Below, one piece after another: positions 18,083 to 25,744 of a DNA stretch of 64,000 nt. Each line of letters starts with the position of its first letter. Within the stretch, counting starts at the first letter, position 1. Origin of the DNA: Lewinellaceae bacterium SD302. GTDB taxonomy: Bacteria; Bacteroidota; Bacteroidia; Chitinophagales; Saprospiraceae. Made by a program: the position numbers and the translations under genes. A model generated the notes under the pieces. It saw nothing but the letters and a program-made list of their open reading frames with translations, made no database searches and had not been told where the DNA came from. The stretch covers positions 157,778 through 221,777 of the forward strand of contig PDLQ01000005.1 of NCBI GenBank assembly GCA_002591745.1. Direction: 5' to 3'.

Positions 18083-18484
18083 ATGGGCCTCAAACGCGGA
18101 TCAAAAGTCAATGCAGAATTCAATATGTCGTCACTGACGGACATCATTTTCCTGTTGTTGATTTTCTTCATGCTGACCTCGAATTTTGTGCAGATCAAAC
18201 CCTTTGAACTGCCGAAGTCCGACTCCCAGACTGTTGCTCCGACGAACATCACCGTGCAGTTGGAGAATAACGAAACGGATGTTACGCTAAACAACATCAC
18301 CATCCCTGAATCCCAGGTTGGCCGTGCTCTGGGTGATGCCCTGGCCCAGGTGAAGGAGGAGGAACAGGCTACCGTAACCATCGTTGCCGAGGTGGGCGTG
18401 CCGTTCAGCCGGGTACAGAAAGTAATGGAGGCCGCGAATAAATTGAAGATGCGGGCCATTATCGCCACTCAACCAACTTCCTAA
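18083..18484 (+). CDS. exbD: ExbD/TolR-type biopolymer transport protein, copy 1
   Basis: The 133 residues have a short cytoplasmic N-terminus, one TM helix with the proton-carrying Asp (SLTDIIFLLLIFFMLTSNFV) and a periplasmic ExbD domain. The start MGLKRGSKVNAEFNMSSLTD is nearly the same as in the next gene. It lies 99 bases after exbB and 18 bases before copy 2. The periplasmic halves differ strongly, so the two ExbDs probably form a heteromer or serve different partners. Confidence 0.93.
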   Translation: MGLKRGSKVNAEFNMSSLTDIIFLLLIFFMLTSNFVQIKPFELPKSDSQTVAPTNITVQLENNETDVTLNNITIPESQVGRALGDALAQVKEEEQATVTIVAEVGVPFSRVQKVMEAANKLKMRAIIATQPTS

Positions 18485-18502
18485 AACCGTAAGCAGTAGA
18501 AT

Positions 18503-18892
18503 ATGCCGATCAAAAAACGAGCCAAGGTCAACGCAGAATTCAGCATGTCGTCACTGACGGACATCATTTTTCTATTGCTAATCTTCTTCATGCTTACTTC
18601 CACCGTGGTTGCTCCGAACGCCCTGAACCTGAAGCTGCCGAGCCGATCCAATAGCCAAACACCTCCCAGTGATCGTAATCTGGATAAAGTAAGGATCTCG
18701 AGTGATGGCTTTTTCTTCAATGGCCGCCGCATTGACGAAGCAGGATTAGATAGCCGCTTATCTGGTAAAGCCAGGAGTAATTATAGTCTGCTGATTGCCC
18801 CGGATGAAAAAGCGCCGATCGAACTCGTGGTAGTTGTCATGGACCTGGCCCGCCGTTATGAGATCAATGGCGTATTGGCCGCCGAAAAATAG
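18503..18892 (+). CDS. exbD: ExbD/TolR-type biopolymer transport protein, copy 2
   Basis: The 129-residue paralogue has MPIKKRAKVNAEFSMSSLTD and the same TM helix with the essential Asp, then a divergent periplasmic domain (VRISSDGFFFNGRRIDE, ELVVVVMDLARRYEINGVL). The DNA over the first 30 codons is almost identical to copy 1, including 26 consecutive bases. This points to recent duplication or gene conversion limited to the membrane part. The ADP-ribosylglycohydrolase gene follows after five bases. Confidence 0.93.
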   Translation: MPIKKRAKVNAEFSMSSLTDIIFLLLIFFMLTSTVVAPNALNLKLPSRSNSQTPPSDRNLDKVRISSDGFFFNGRRIDEAGLDSRLSGKARSNYSLLIAPDEKAPIELVVVVMDLARRYEINGVLAAEK

Positions 18893-18897
18893 GGCTG

Positions 18898-20220
18898 ATG
18901 GAACTTCGATGCCGAATTATCTTCAGTCTTGGCATCCTGACACTGCTACTTTGCAGCTGTAATAAAAAGCAAACGACACAGAATAATTTAACGGACTCGA
19001 TTGTCATTGATCGGGCCGAATACGCCAATAAGCTGGAGGGGTTCTGGTTGGGTACCTGCGTAGCAAACTGGACCGGGCTGATTACCGAAATGGATAAGAT
19101 CGGCGACATCGGTGAGATCAAAACCGGCAACTTTTACACCCGTGAGGATTGGGGAAAAGCCGACCAGCCCAGCATCTGGGGAGAAGGATTACCGAGCAAT
19201 CTTTCGCCTACCATTGATTTCATTCTGTTGGGGCCGGACAGTATTTGGGGAGCCGATGACGATACGGACATCGAATATATTTACCAGGAGGCCTTGCTGA
19301 CGGCTGATTCCACCGTACTAAGCCCTGAAGAAATTAGCGCAGCCTGGCTCAAACACATACGGGCCGAGGAAGAAAACTACCTCTGGGTATCCAACCAACG
19401 CGCTTTCGACCTGATGTGGGAAGGCGTGTTGCCACCGGCCACGAGTGATCCGATAAACAACAGAGAGTATGAGATGATCGACGCTCAGCTCACCACCGAA
19501 ATCTTCGGACTCTATGCCCCGGGCCGCCCTGACCTGGCCCTGCAAATGGCGGAGCTGCCGATTCAAACCACTGCCCGAAAGAACAGCGAGTGGATATCGC
19601 GCTTTTACGTCAAGATGTTTGCACTGGCGGCAGTCGTACCGGATAATCTCAGCAAAGGAGAGCAAATGATGTGGTTGGCAGAAAATGCGAAAGACGAGCT
19701 ACCGTCGGATGCTTATGCCCGCAAGATGTACGACTTTGTGCTGGGTGCATACCGGAGTGGACTTAGCTGGGAAATTACCCGTGACTCCATCTATCAACGC
19801 TACCAGGTGGAACAAGCCGATGGCTATGACCTGACTTCCAGAGGATTGTACTGTAATGCCTGCTTTGCCGCGGGGATCAACTTCGCAGCCAGTCTTGTTT
19901 CTTTTTTTTACGGGCAAGGTGAACTGAAGGAAACGATCAAAATCGGTGCCCTGGCGGGCTGGGACTCAGATAACCCTACGGCCACCTGGGGCGGACTAAT
20001 CGGTTTTATGCTGGGCAGAGACGGAGTGGAAGCGGCCTTTGGTAAAAAGCTATCCAATCGCTACAATATTCATCGAACCAGACAAGGTTTTGCCAATAAT
20101 GGGGTAGATGATTTTACGGCTATGGCTATCAAGGGGTTACGGATCATTGATAGGGTAGTACTTGAAGCAGGTGGAATCATTGATCAGCAGGAAAATCGCT
20201 GGTTGTTGCCTCAACGATAG
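18898..20220 (+). CDS. Exported ADP-ribosylglycohydrolase-family lipoprotein
   Basis: This 440-residue member of the ADP-ribosyl-GH (ARH/DraG) superfamily has a lipoprotein signal ending LTLLLCSC. Family marks include a metal-binding ADDDTDIEYIY segment in the first half and GWDSDNPTATWGGLIGFMLG near the end, matching the DDxT and GxDxD...G patterns that bind two Mg ions. The enzymes cleave ADP-ribose from proteins or small molecules. Location outside the inner membrane is unusual for the fold. It starts five bases after exbD copy 2, so it is probably in that operon. A TGCTACTTTG repeat copy codes for part of the signal peptide. Confidence 0.85.
   Translation: MELRCRIIFSLGILTLLLCSCNKKQTTQNNLTDSIVIDRAEYANKLEGFWLGTCVANWTGLITEMDKIGDIGEIKTGNFYTREDWGKADQPSIWGEGLPSNLSPTIDFILLGPDSIWGADDDTDIEYIYQEALLTADSTVLSPEEISAAWLKHIRAEEENYLWVSNQRAFDLMWEGVLPPATSDPINNREYEMIDAQLTTEIFGLYAPGRPDLALQMAELPIQTTARKNSEWISRFYVKMFALAAVVPDNLSKGEQMMWLAENAKDELPSDAYARKMYDFVLGAYRSGLSWEITRDSIYQRYQVEQADGYDLTSRGLYCNACFAAGINFAASLVSFFYGQGELKETIKIGALAGWDSDNPTATWGGLIGFMLGRDGVEAAFGKKLSNRYNIHRTRQGFANNGVDDFTAMAIKGLRIIDRVVLEAGGIIDQQENRWLLPQR
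18941..18960 (+). repeat. TGCTACTTTG-core repeat copy inside a lipoprotein signal peptide
   Basis: Exact core at 18944-18953 on the coding strand. It encodes TLLLCS just before the lipidated Cys of the ADP-ribosylglycohydrolase-family protein. The 3' flank (CAGCTG) departs from the consensus. Confidence 0.6.
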
Positions 20221-20223
20221 AGG

Positions 20224-22791
20224 TCAAGCGTCGCTGTCTTCCAGAGTGAGCAGGTCTTCACTAAAATGCAGTTGGTGGCAGACTGGGAGTTCTTCCAGGT
20301 TGTCGCTGATGATGTCATTGGGTTCATTGCGGAAATATACTTTTCCACTGCTTTGTCTCACGGCAGTATAGCCCGGAAAGGCGGCGTAGCCGAGGGTGAT
20401 CAGATCTGCCAAAGCCAGTGGAGTTAGCTGTAAGCGTACTTCTCCCGGATAACTACTCAGGCGACTTTTAGCCTCCGTCACGATATTTTCCCAAAAGGTT
20501 CGTAGTTCATTGCCATTATCTACGCTGGTGCTAGCCGTGGCTTTTAGCCCCGCCAGCGTCGCTGCGTCCACTTCATTGATTTCCATCCCGGTAGGAGCGA
20601 GTAATTCGCTTACTTTTTCGTCAATCAGCTGATCGCGCTCATCCCAGTAAACGGTCAATTTAAATTCTTCAAATTCCTGGGTGCTGTAGATGCCGAGTAA
20701 CTGAATCCGGCTGTCTTCGGTTAGTGCACAAGTGGGGAAGTAAATCAGCGGAGCCTGAATGCAACCGTAAGCCAGACGGGTATGGAGATCGCCTGATGAC
20801 GCGTTTAATGGTATGCGCCACACCCGGTCAGACAAGTTTTCTTCATCGCCTGCCTCTGACTCGTAGGGATACTGATGGAAGCTGAAATATGGATTTGCCT
20901 GGGTGCCGACGGGCTGAACGAAGTCGACTTCATCCCCCTGGTCATCGAAATGGGGAAGTAGATCGGGCAGGAGTAGTGTTGGTTCGACGGATCCGGGGGT
21001 GCGGAAAAGAAGATCGGTCGTAGAGGTAGCTAATTGATCGAAGGTCAGATTGCCCTCATTGTCATAAGGGAGTGCACTGCGGAGTGTCGTTCCGGTTACG
21101 GGCAAGAATTTTTGGGTCGCGCTGGTAGTAGCGGTTAGATGAAGACTGGCTTCTCCATAGTCGCCGGTAACCTTTGCTTCGTCAAGGCTGAAGAGCCAGC
21201 CCAGGCCGGTATCGTACAGTGGATCCCAGCGTTGTCTATGCGGATAAACCGCAACGGGAATCTGTTTTCCAATGAGGCTGCCCATATCTTCGCTGAGTTG
21301 CTTCTTTTTGCCAATCAGAGCCGTTATGGCGCTGATGAATGGTCCGAAAATGTTGCCCAGGGTAAAGAGTGAACTGAAAAAATCCACTCTCAGGTTAGTT
21401 TGCACGAAGCAACGTAGTGCGGTGGTTTGAGCATCGGTATCGAAGACCAGGTGAGGTACCAGGTAGATCATCAGGTTATTGCCGGCGAGTTTCAGACGAT
21501 CTCCGGCTGTTTCATTGACATCCATTCTGATTTCCAACGCCATCATTTTCTCTTTGTCTCCGTCTTCCTCCAGCCTGAATTTCTTTTCATTCGTGCGAAC
21601 GCGGATACGTTTGATCTTCAGGTTGGCCGGGAGTTCCAGTCCGGGGGTGTCCTTGTCGATAACAATTGGAAGGGCATCGCCTAATAAGCCTGCCCTTGCA
21701 GTCTCCTCGTCTACTGCTCCGGAGTCTATATTCAGCTTAGCCAGGATTTTGGCGATCAGGTCGGGGATCAGTCGATCGAAGTAGCCCGGTGAACTGGCCA
21801 GGCCGACAAATTCGGGGATATCAGTAATAGTAGCACTGTTCTCATCAAAATCGAAATTGAATGGCCGTAAGCTTTCTCCGGTGCGGGCGTTTCCCCGGCC
21901 ATGGTCCTGGAAAAATCCGGATGCGGCCTTCTGGCGAGTATTCAGGTAAAGGCCAAGAGCACCTCCGGGAAGGGCATTCAGGCCAATACGACCAATCTGG
22001 ATTATTTGGAGAATATCCTCATTAGCAGCAAGAAATTTTCCCAGACCACGCTGCGCGTCACGCACTGCGGCATTGAGGGCCTGGTAAATCTGAGCGTTGA
22101 TGCCCGCCAGGAGTTGATCGGAGTAATAATTGTCGGGCCTGCTGTCTACTTCCGCCAGGCAGAGGGCTTTGGCATTCTCGTCTGTAATACGGTTACACGA
22201 ACTTCTGGCCTGCAGGTCGCCAATTGCATTGATCAGCGCGTTCAGGTCCGTATCAGGATCAGTGGACTCGATATTCGCCAACGAAACATACTGGTCCCAA
22301 TGAAAAGTTGGCTCATTTTCGCTGATTCGATCCTCGATGGGCAACAAGAGCCACTCCTCGTAGGCCGCACGATAACTTCGGGCACCCAGTTCCAATAATT
22401 GAGTGCTGATGTCCTCCTCTAAGTGAAAAGAAACATTTACGGAAAGTTTGAAATCGCTTTGCAACGGAGCGGCCAGGATGGCAACCATAAGCTTGATGTC
22501 AATGACGAGCTTACCGGGAAGGTCGTCGTCATGTCTGGTATTGACCAAAAACGCATCGACCTGATCGTCATTTAATAAAGGTTGTTGCCAGTTATTATGG
22601 GTACTGTAATCGCGTTCTGCTTCCGGATCGATCAGAATGGTGAGTCGTTGGCTGGGATCGCCGCCGGGATCAAGTAGGTAGGTTTGTTCCAATGTGCCCG
22701 ACTCAAAAAGTTGTGAGACGAACTGCTGAAGAGATTGTGGGCTTAATTCTGCTTCAAGATCGTAGCCGCTTTGGGGACCGAGTAATGGCAT
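20224..22791 (-). CDS. Large orphan protein, no recognised family
   Basis: I cannot assign this 855-residue protein. It begins MPLLGPQSGYDLEAELSPQS with no signal peptide. Features are two beta-rich lobes with amphipathic strands (LVIDIKLMVAILAAPLQSDF, MIYLVPHLVF, YGEASLHLTATTSA), a central helical stretch with Cys near 200-212, a possibly amphipathic helix (NIFGPFISAITALIGKKKQL) and a C-terminal helical region. The long pairs of strands resemble lipid-binding TULIP or P47-type folds, but this is speculation. It converges on the ADP-ribosylglycohydrolase gene with only three bases between the stops, so no terminator separates them. TACTTTTG at 22818-22825 (minus) is a perfect -7 box. Confidence 0.8.
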   Translation of the reverse strand: MPLLGPQSGYDLEAELSPQSLQQFVSQLFESGTLEQTYLLDPGGDPSQRLTILIDPEAERDYSTHNNWQQPLLNDDQVDAFLVNTRHDDDLPGKLVIDIKLMVAILAAPLQSDFKLSVNVSFHLEEDISTQLLELGARSYRAAYEEWLLLPIEDRISENEPTFHWDQYVSLANIESTDPDTDLNALINAIGDLQARSSCNRITDENAKALCLAEVDSRPDNYYSDQLLAGINAQIYQALNAAVRDAQRGLGKFLAANEDILQIIQIGRIGLNALPGGALGLYLNTRQKAASGFFQDHGRGNARTGESLRPFNFDFDENSATITDIPEFVGLASSPGYFDRLIPDLIAKILAKLNIDSGAVDEETARAGLLGDALPIVIDKDTPGLELPANLKIKRIRVRTNEKKFRLEEDGDKEKMMALEIRMDVNETAGDRLKLAGNNLMIYLVPHLVFDTDAQTTALRCFVQTNLRVDFFSSLFTLGNIFGPFISAITALIGKKKQLSEDMGSLIGKQIPVAVYPHRQRWDPLYDTGLGWLFSLDEAKVTGDYGEASLHLTATTSATQKFLPVTGTTLRSALPYDNEGNLTFDQLATSTTDLLFRTPGSVEPTLLLPDLLPHFDDQGDEVDFVQPVGTQANPYFSFHQYPYESEAGDEENLSDRVWRIPLNASSGDLHTRLAYGCIQAPLIYFPTCALTEDSRIQLLGIYSTQEFEEFKLTVYWDERDQLIDEKVSELLAPTGMEINEVDAATLAGLKATASTSVDNGNELRTFWENIVTEAKSRLSSYPGEVRLQLTPLALADLITLGYAAFPGYTAVRQSSGKVYFRNEPNDIISDNLEELPVCHQLHFSEDLLTLEDSDA

Positions 22792-22817
22792 GGTGTGTAG
22801 TGGTTGGATGACGTTTC

Positions 22818-22825
22818 CAAAAGTA
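22818..22825 (-). promoter_or_regulatory. -7 promoter box of the 855-residue orphan gene
   Basis: TACTTTTG on the minus strand exactly matches TAnnTTTG and lies 26 bases before the ATG. The -33 region is T-rich without a clear TTTG. Confidence 0.55.
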
Positions 22826-22901
22826 AGCGGCCGTTATAATGGAAAAATCACCCGACCGGGTGAGCTGCTGAGTAATTCGAAATAAGCTATTGGCGAAATA
22901 C

Positions 22902-22909
22902 TATCTTTG
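22902..22909 (+). promoter_or_regulatory. -7 promoter box of the hut operon
   Basis: TATCTTTG exactly matches TAnnTTTG. It ends 22 bases before the ATG at 22932, which rules out the earlier in-frame start at 22890. Confidence 0.6.
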
Positions 22910-22931
22910 CCGCTGCCTAACCACCACGTCT

Positions 22932-24512
22932 ATGTCTACCAAAGTTTTTCATTACGGTCAAGATCACCTGACTGCGGGGATCGCGCTCAGCATTGCCCGC
23001 GGCGAAATGGTCGGAGTGCTGACCGACGCTACTAAAGAAGCCATCAACGTCAGCAGTGAAATTGTTGCTCAGATCGCCGCCGAACCGGCCGCCGTTTATG
23101 GCATCAATACCGGCTTCGGCCCGCTCTGTACCACTAAAATATCCGCTGAGGAAACCGGCAAGTTGCAGGAGAACCTGCTCAAAAGTCACGCCGTAGGAAT
23201 GGGGGAGCCGATCCGCCCCATTTTGACCAAACTGATGATGGTGCTAAAGGTACAAGCTCTGGCCAAAGGCCATTCCGGCGTTCGTCTTTCGACCATTGAA
23301 AAAATTCTCTGGTTCTTGGATAATGGGATTACTCCGGTAGTGCCAAGCCAAGGCTCCGTGGGCGCTTCGGGTGACTTAGCACCCCTCTCGCATCTGTTTT
23401 TACCGCTGATCGGAGAAGGCAATGTGCTTAGTTGTGACGGAACCGTCATGTCCACCAGCCTGATGGCGGAATACAAAAAGGACTACGCGCCTATTAAACT
23501 GGGCCCAAAAGAAGGACTGGGGCTTATCAACGGCACCCAGTTTATCGCCGCCCACGCGGTGCTGGTAGTAGAGAAAATGCAAAACCTGTTGGCCAATGCT
23601 GATATTACCGGTGCGATGATGATTGAGGGACTTTTGGGTTCCGTCAAACCATTTTCTCCGGAGTTGCACGAACTACGCCCCTTTCCCGGTAACCGCCACG
23701 TAGCCGCGTCGATAAGTAATTTGCTTAAAGATTCTGAAATACTTCATTCCCACGCCAATTGTGCCAGGGTGCAGGATCCTTACTCGTTGCGCTGCATTCC
23801 CCAGGTACACGGAGCTTCCCGTACCGCCTGGCTCCACCTGAAAGAATTGCTGGAAATCGAACTGAACTCAGTGACCGATAATCCGGTGATCTTCACCAAA
23901 GACCACACCATCAGTGGCGGCAATTTTCACGGTCAGCCACTAGCTATGGCCCTCGACTACGCTACGCTGGCGGCAGCAGAAATCGGTAATATCTCCGACC
24001 GGCGTAGCTACCTGGCCCTCACCGGAGATACTCCCGGCGTTCCTAAATTACTGATCAAAGACGCCGGTACCAATTCCGGCTTCATGATTCCCCAGTACAC
24101 CGCCGCAGCCATTGCCAGTGAGAACAAAAGCCTCTGTTTTCCGGCCAGTGCGGACAGTATTCCTACCAGCCTGGGACAAGAAGATCATGTCTCTATGGGC
24201 TCAATCAGCGGACGAAAAGCCCTGCAGGTGGTAGAAAACGTGGAGAAAATTCTGGGCATCGAACTCTTCAGTGCGGCCCAGGCTATGGATTTTCACGCTC
24301 CGCTCAAATCCAGTAAAATTCTTTCCGCCGTTTATCGCGTAGTACGGGAAAAGATCGAGCACCTGACCGAAGATCGCTTCTTACAGCCGGATATGGAGGT
24401 CGCGCATGCTCTCATCAGCACTGCTACTTTGCCAGCCACCGCAAAACAAGCCGCGGAGGAAAACCAGGAACCTTACGCCACCGAATGGTCTGCCCAATTC
24501 GATAATTTCTAA
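22932..24512 (+). CDS. hutH: Histidine ammonia-lyase
   Basis: First enzyme of histidine breakdown: histidine to urocanate plus ammonia. The 526 residues contain the ASG triad that self-cyclises to the MIO cofactor in GSVGASGDLAPLSHL, plus YGINTGFGPL near the N-terminus, QDPYSLRCIPQVHG and the SADSIPTSLGQEDHVSMGS loop. It is followed two bases later by hutI and then hutU, one operon. The C-terminal codons STATLPATAK come from an embedded TGCTACTTTG repeat. Length and motifs are normal for HutH. Confidence 0.97.
   Translation: MSTKVFHYGQDHLTAGIALSIARGEMVGVLTDATKEAINVSSEIVAQIAAEPAAVYGINTGFGPLCTTKISAEETGKLQENLLKSHAVGMGEPIRPILTKLMMVLKVQALAKGHSGVRLSTIEKILWFLDNGITPVVPSQGSVGASGDLAPLSHLFLPLIGEGNVLSCDGTVMSTSLMAEYKKDYAPIKLGPKEGLGLINGTQFIAAHAVLVVEKMQNLLANADITGAMMIEGLLGSVKPFSPELHELRPFPGNRHVAASISNLLKDSEILHSHANCARVQDPYSLRCIPQVHGASRTAWLHLKELLEIELNSVTDNPVIFTKDHTISGGNFHGQPLAMALDYATLAAAEIGNISDRRSYLALTGDTPGVPKLLIKDAGTNSGFMIPQYTAAAIASENKSLCFPASADSIPTSLGQEDHVSMGSISGRKALQVVENVEKILGIELFSAAQAMDFHAPLKSSKILSAVYRVVREKIEHLTEDRFLQPDMEVAHALISTATLPATAKQAAEENQEPYATEWSAQFDNF
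24419..24438 (+). repeat. TGCTACTTTG-core repeat copy inside hutH
   Basis: Exact core at 24422-24431 followed by CCAGCCA. It is coding (TATLPAT) near the variable hutH C-terminus and 77 bases before hutI. Confidence 0.75.
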
Positions 24513-24514
24513 AC

Positions 24515-25744
24515 ATGAAAAAGCAACTGACCGGTCCTTTCGCTCAACTGCTCACCATGAGCGATCTGCCCGAACGAGGTGCGTTAAAGGATGAACAGCT
24601 GGCCATTATCTCCAACGCCGGTATCCTGAGCACAGACGGAAGGGTGGTTGAAGTAGGTGATTTTGAAAATTTACGGACCAATCACGCCGGCAATGACTTG
24701 CACGTCCAGGAAATTTCCGTGCCGATGGTGGCCATGCCCGGATTCGTGGATGCCCATACTCACCTGCTGTACGGCGGCAGTCGCGCCCGGGATTTTGCCT
24801 TACGCAACGCCGGCAGCAGTTATTTGGAAATTGCCGAAGCCGGTGGCGGTATCAAGGACAGCGTGCGGGCCACCCGCGCGGCAAGCGACGAAGAACTGAT
24901 CACTTCCACTTTAACTCGGCTGGATGCTTTGGCCCGTTTGGGTACTACTACCTGCGAGATCAAGACGGGTTACGGTCTGTCCGTTACGGAAGAGTTGCGG
25001 ATGATCAAGGCGATCAATGAAGTGAAGCGTCAGTCGCGGGTTGGTGTCATTCCGACTTGTCTGGCCGCTCACGTGGTGCCTCCTGGCTATCAAGGTAGCA
25101 ATGCTGATTATCTGACTGAGTTGAGGGAAAAGTTACTGGCGAACATCATTCCCTACACCAACCGCATCGATATATTTATTGAGGAGAGTACCTTTCCCGT
25201 TGCGGTAGCAAGACCTTACCTGGCTGCGGCCAGGTCAATGGGTTTTCAACTTGCCGTTCACGCCGATCAGTTCACCACCGGAGGGAGCGCCCTGGCCGTT
25301 GAGCTGGGTGCCGCCAGTGCCGATCATCTGGAAGCCAGCGGCGAGGCTGAAATTGCCCTTCTCGCCCAAAGCGATACCGTAGCCGTAGCGCTGCCCGGGG
25401 CATCTTTAGGCCTGGGTATGCAATTCACTCCCGCCCGCAAGCTGCTGGACGCCGGTGCTTGCCTGGCCATTGCCAGCGACTTCAATCCCGGCTCTGCCCC
25501 AATGGGAGATCTGCTGACCCAGGCCAGTATTCTGGCAACCTACGAAAAGCTATCCAATGCGGAAGTACTGGCCGGGATCACGGTAAGAGCAGCCCGTGCC
25601 TTACGGAAGAAAGAGTTGGGCTACCTGGCCGCCGGTACCAAGGCGGACTTCATTGGTTTCGCTACCAACGATTACCGTGAAATAACTTATCAACAGGGTC
25701 GCTTGCGCCCCGCAAAAACCTGGATTGATGGAACAGAATACTAA
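24515..25744 (+). CDS. hutI: Imidazolonepropionase
   Basis: Third step of the Hut pathway: hydrolysis of 4-imidazolone-5-propionate to formiminoglutamate. The 409-residue amidohydrolase shows the metal-binding MPGFVDAHTHLLYGG, the CEIKTGYGLS segment with the catalytic Lys region, the His in LAVHADQFT, ADHLEASGEAE and the Asp in AIASDFNPGSAPM. The ATG is two bases after the hutH stop, and its end overlaps the hutU ATG by 17 bases, so translation is coupled. Confidence 0.97.
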   Translation: MKKQLTGPFAQLLTMSDLPERGALKDEQLAIISNAGILSTDGRVVEVGDFENLRTNHAGNDLHVQEISVPMVAMPGFVDAHTHLLYGGSRARDFALRNAGSSYLEIAEAGGGIKDSVRATRAASDEELITSTLTRLDALARLGTTTCEIKTGYGLSVTEELRMIKAINEVKRQSRVGVIPTCLAAHVVPPGYQGSNADYLTELREKLLANIIPYTNRIDIFIEESTFPVAVARPYLAAARSMGFQLAVHADQFTTGGSALAVELGAASADHLEASGEAEIALLAQSDTVAVALPGASLGLGMQFTPARKLLDAGACLAIASDFNPGSAPMGDLLTQASILATYEKLSNAEVLAGITVRAARALRKKELGYLAAGTKADFIGFATNDYREITYQQGRLRPAKTWIDGTEY

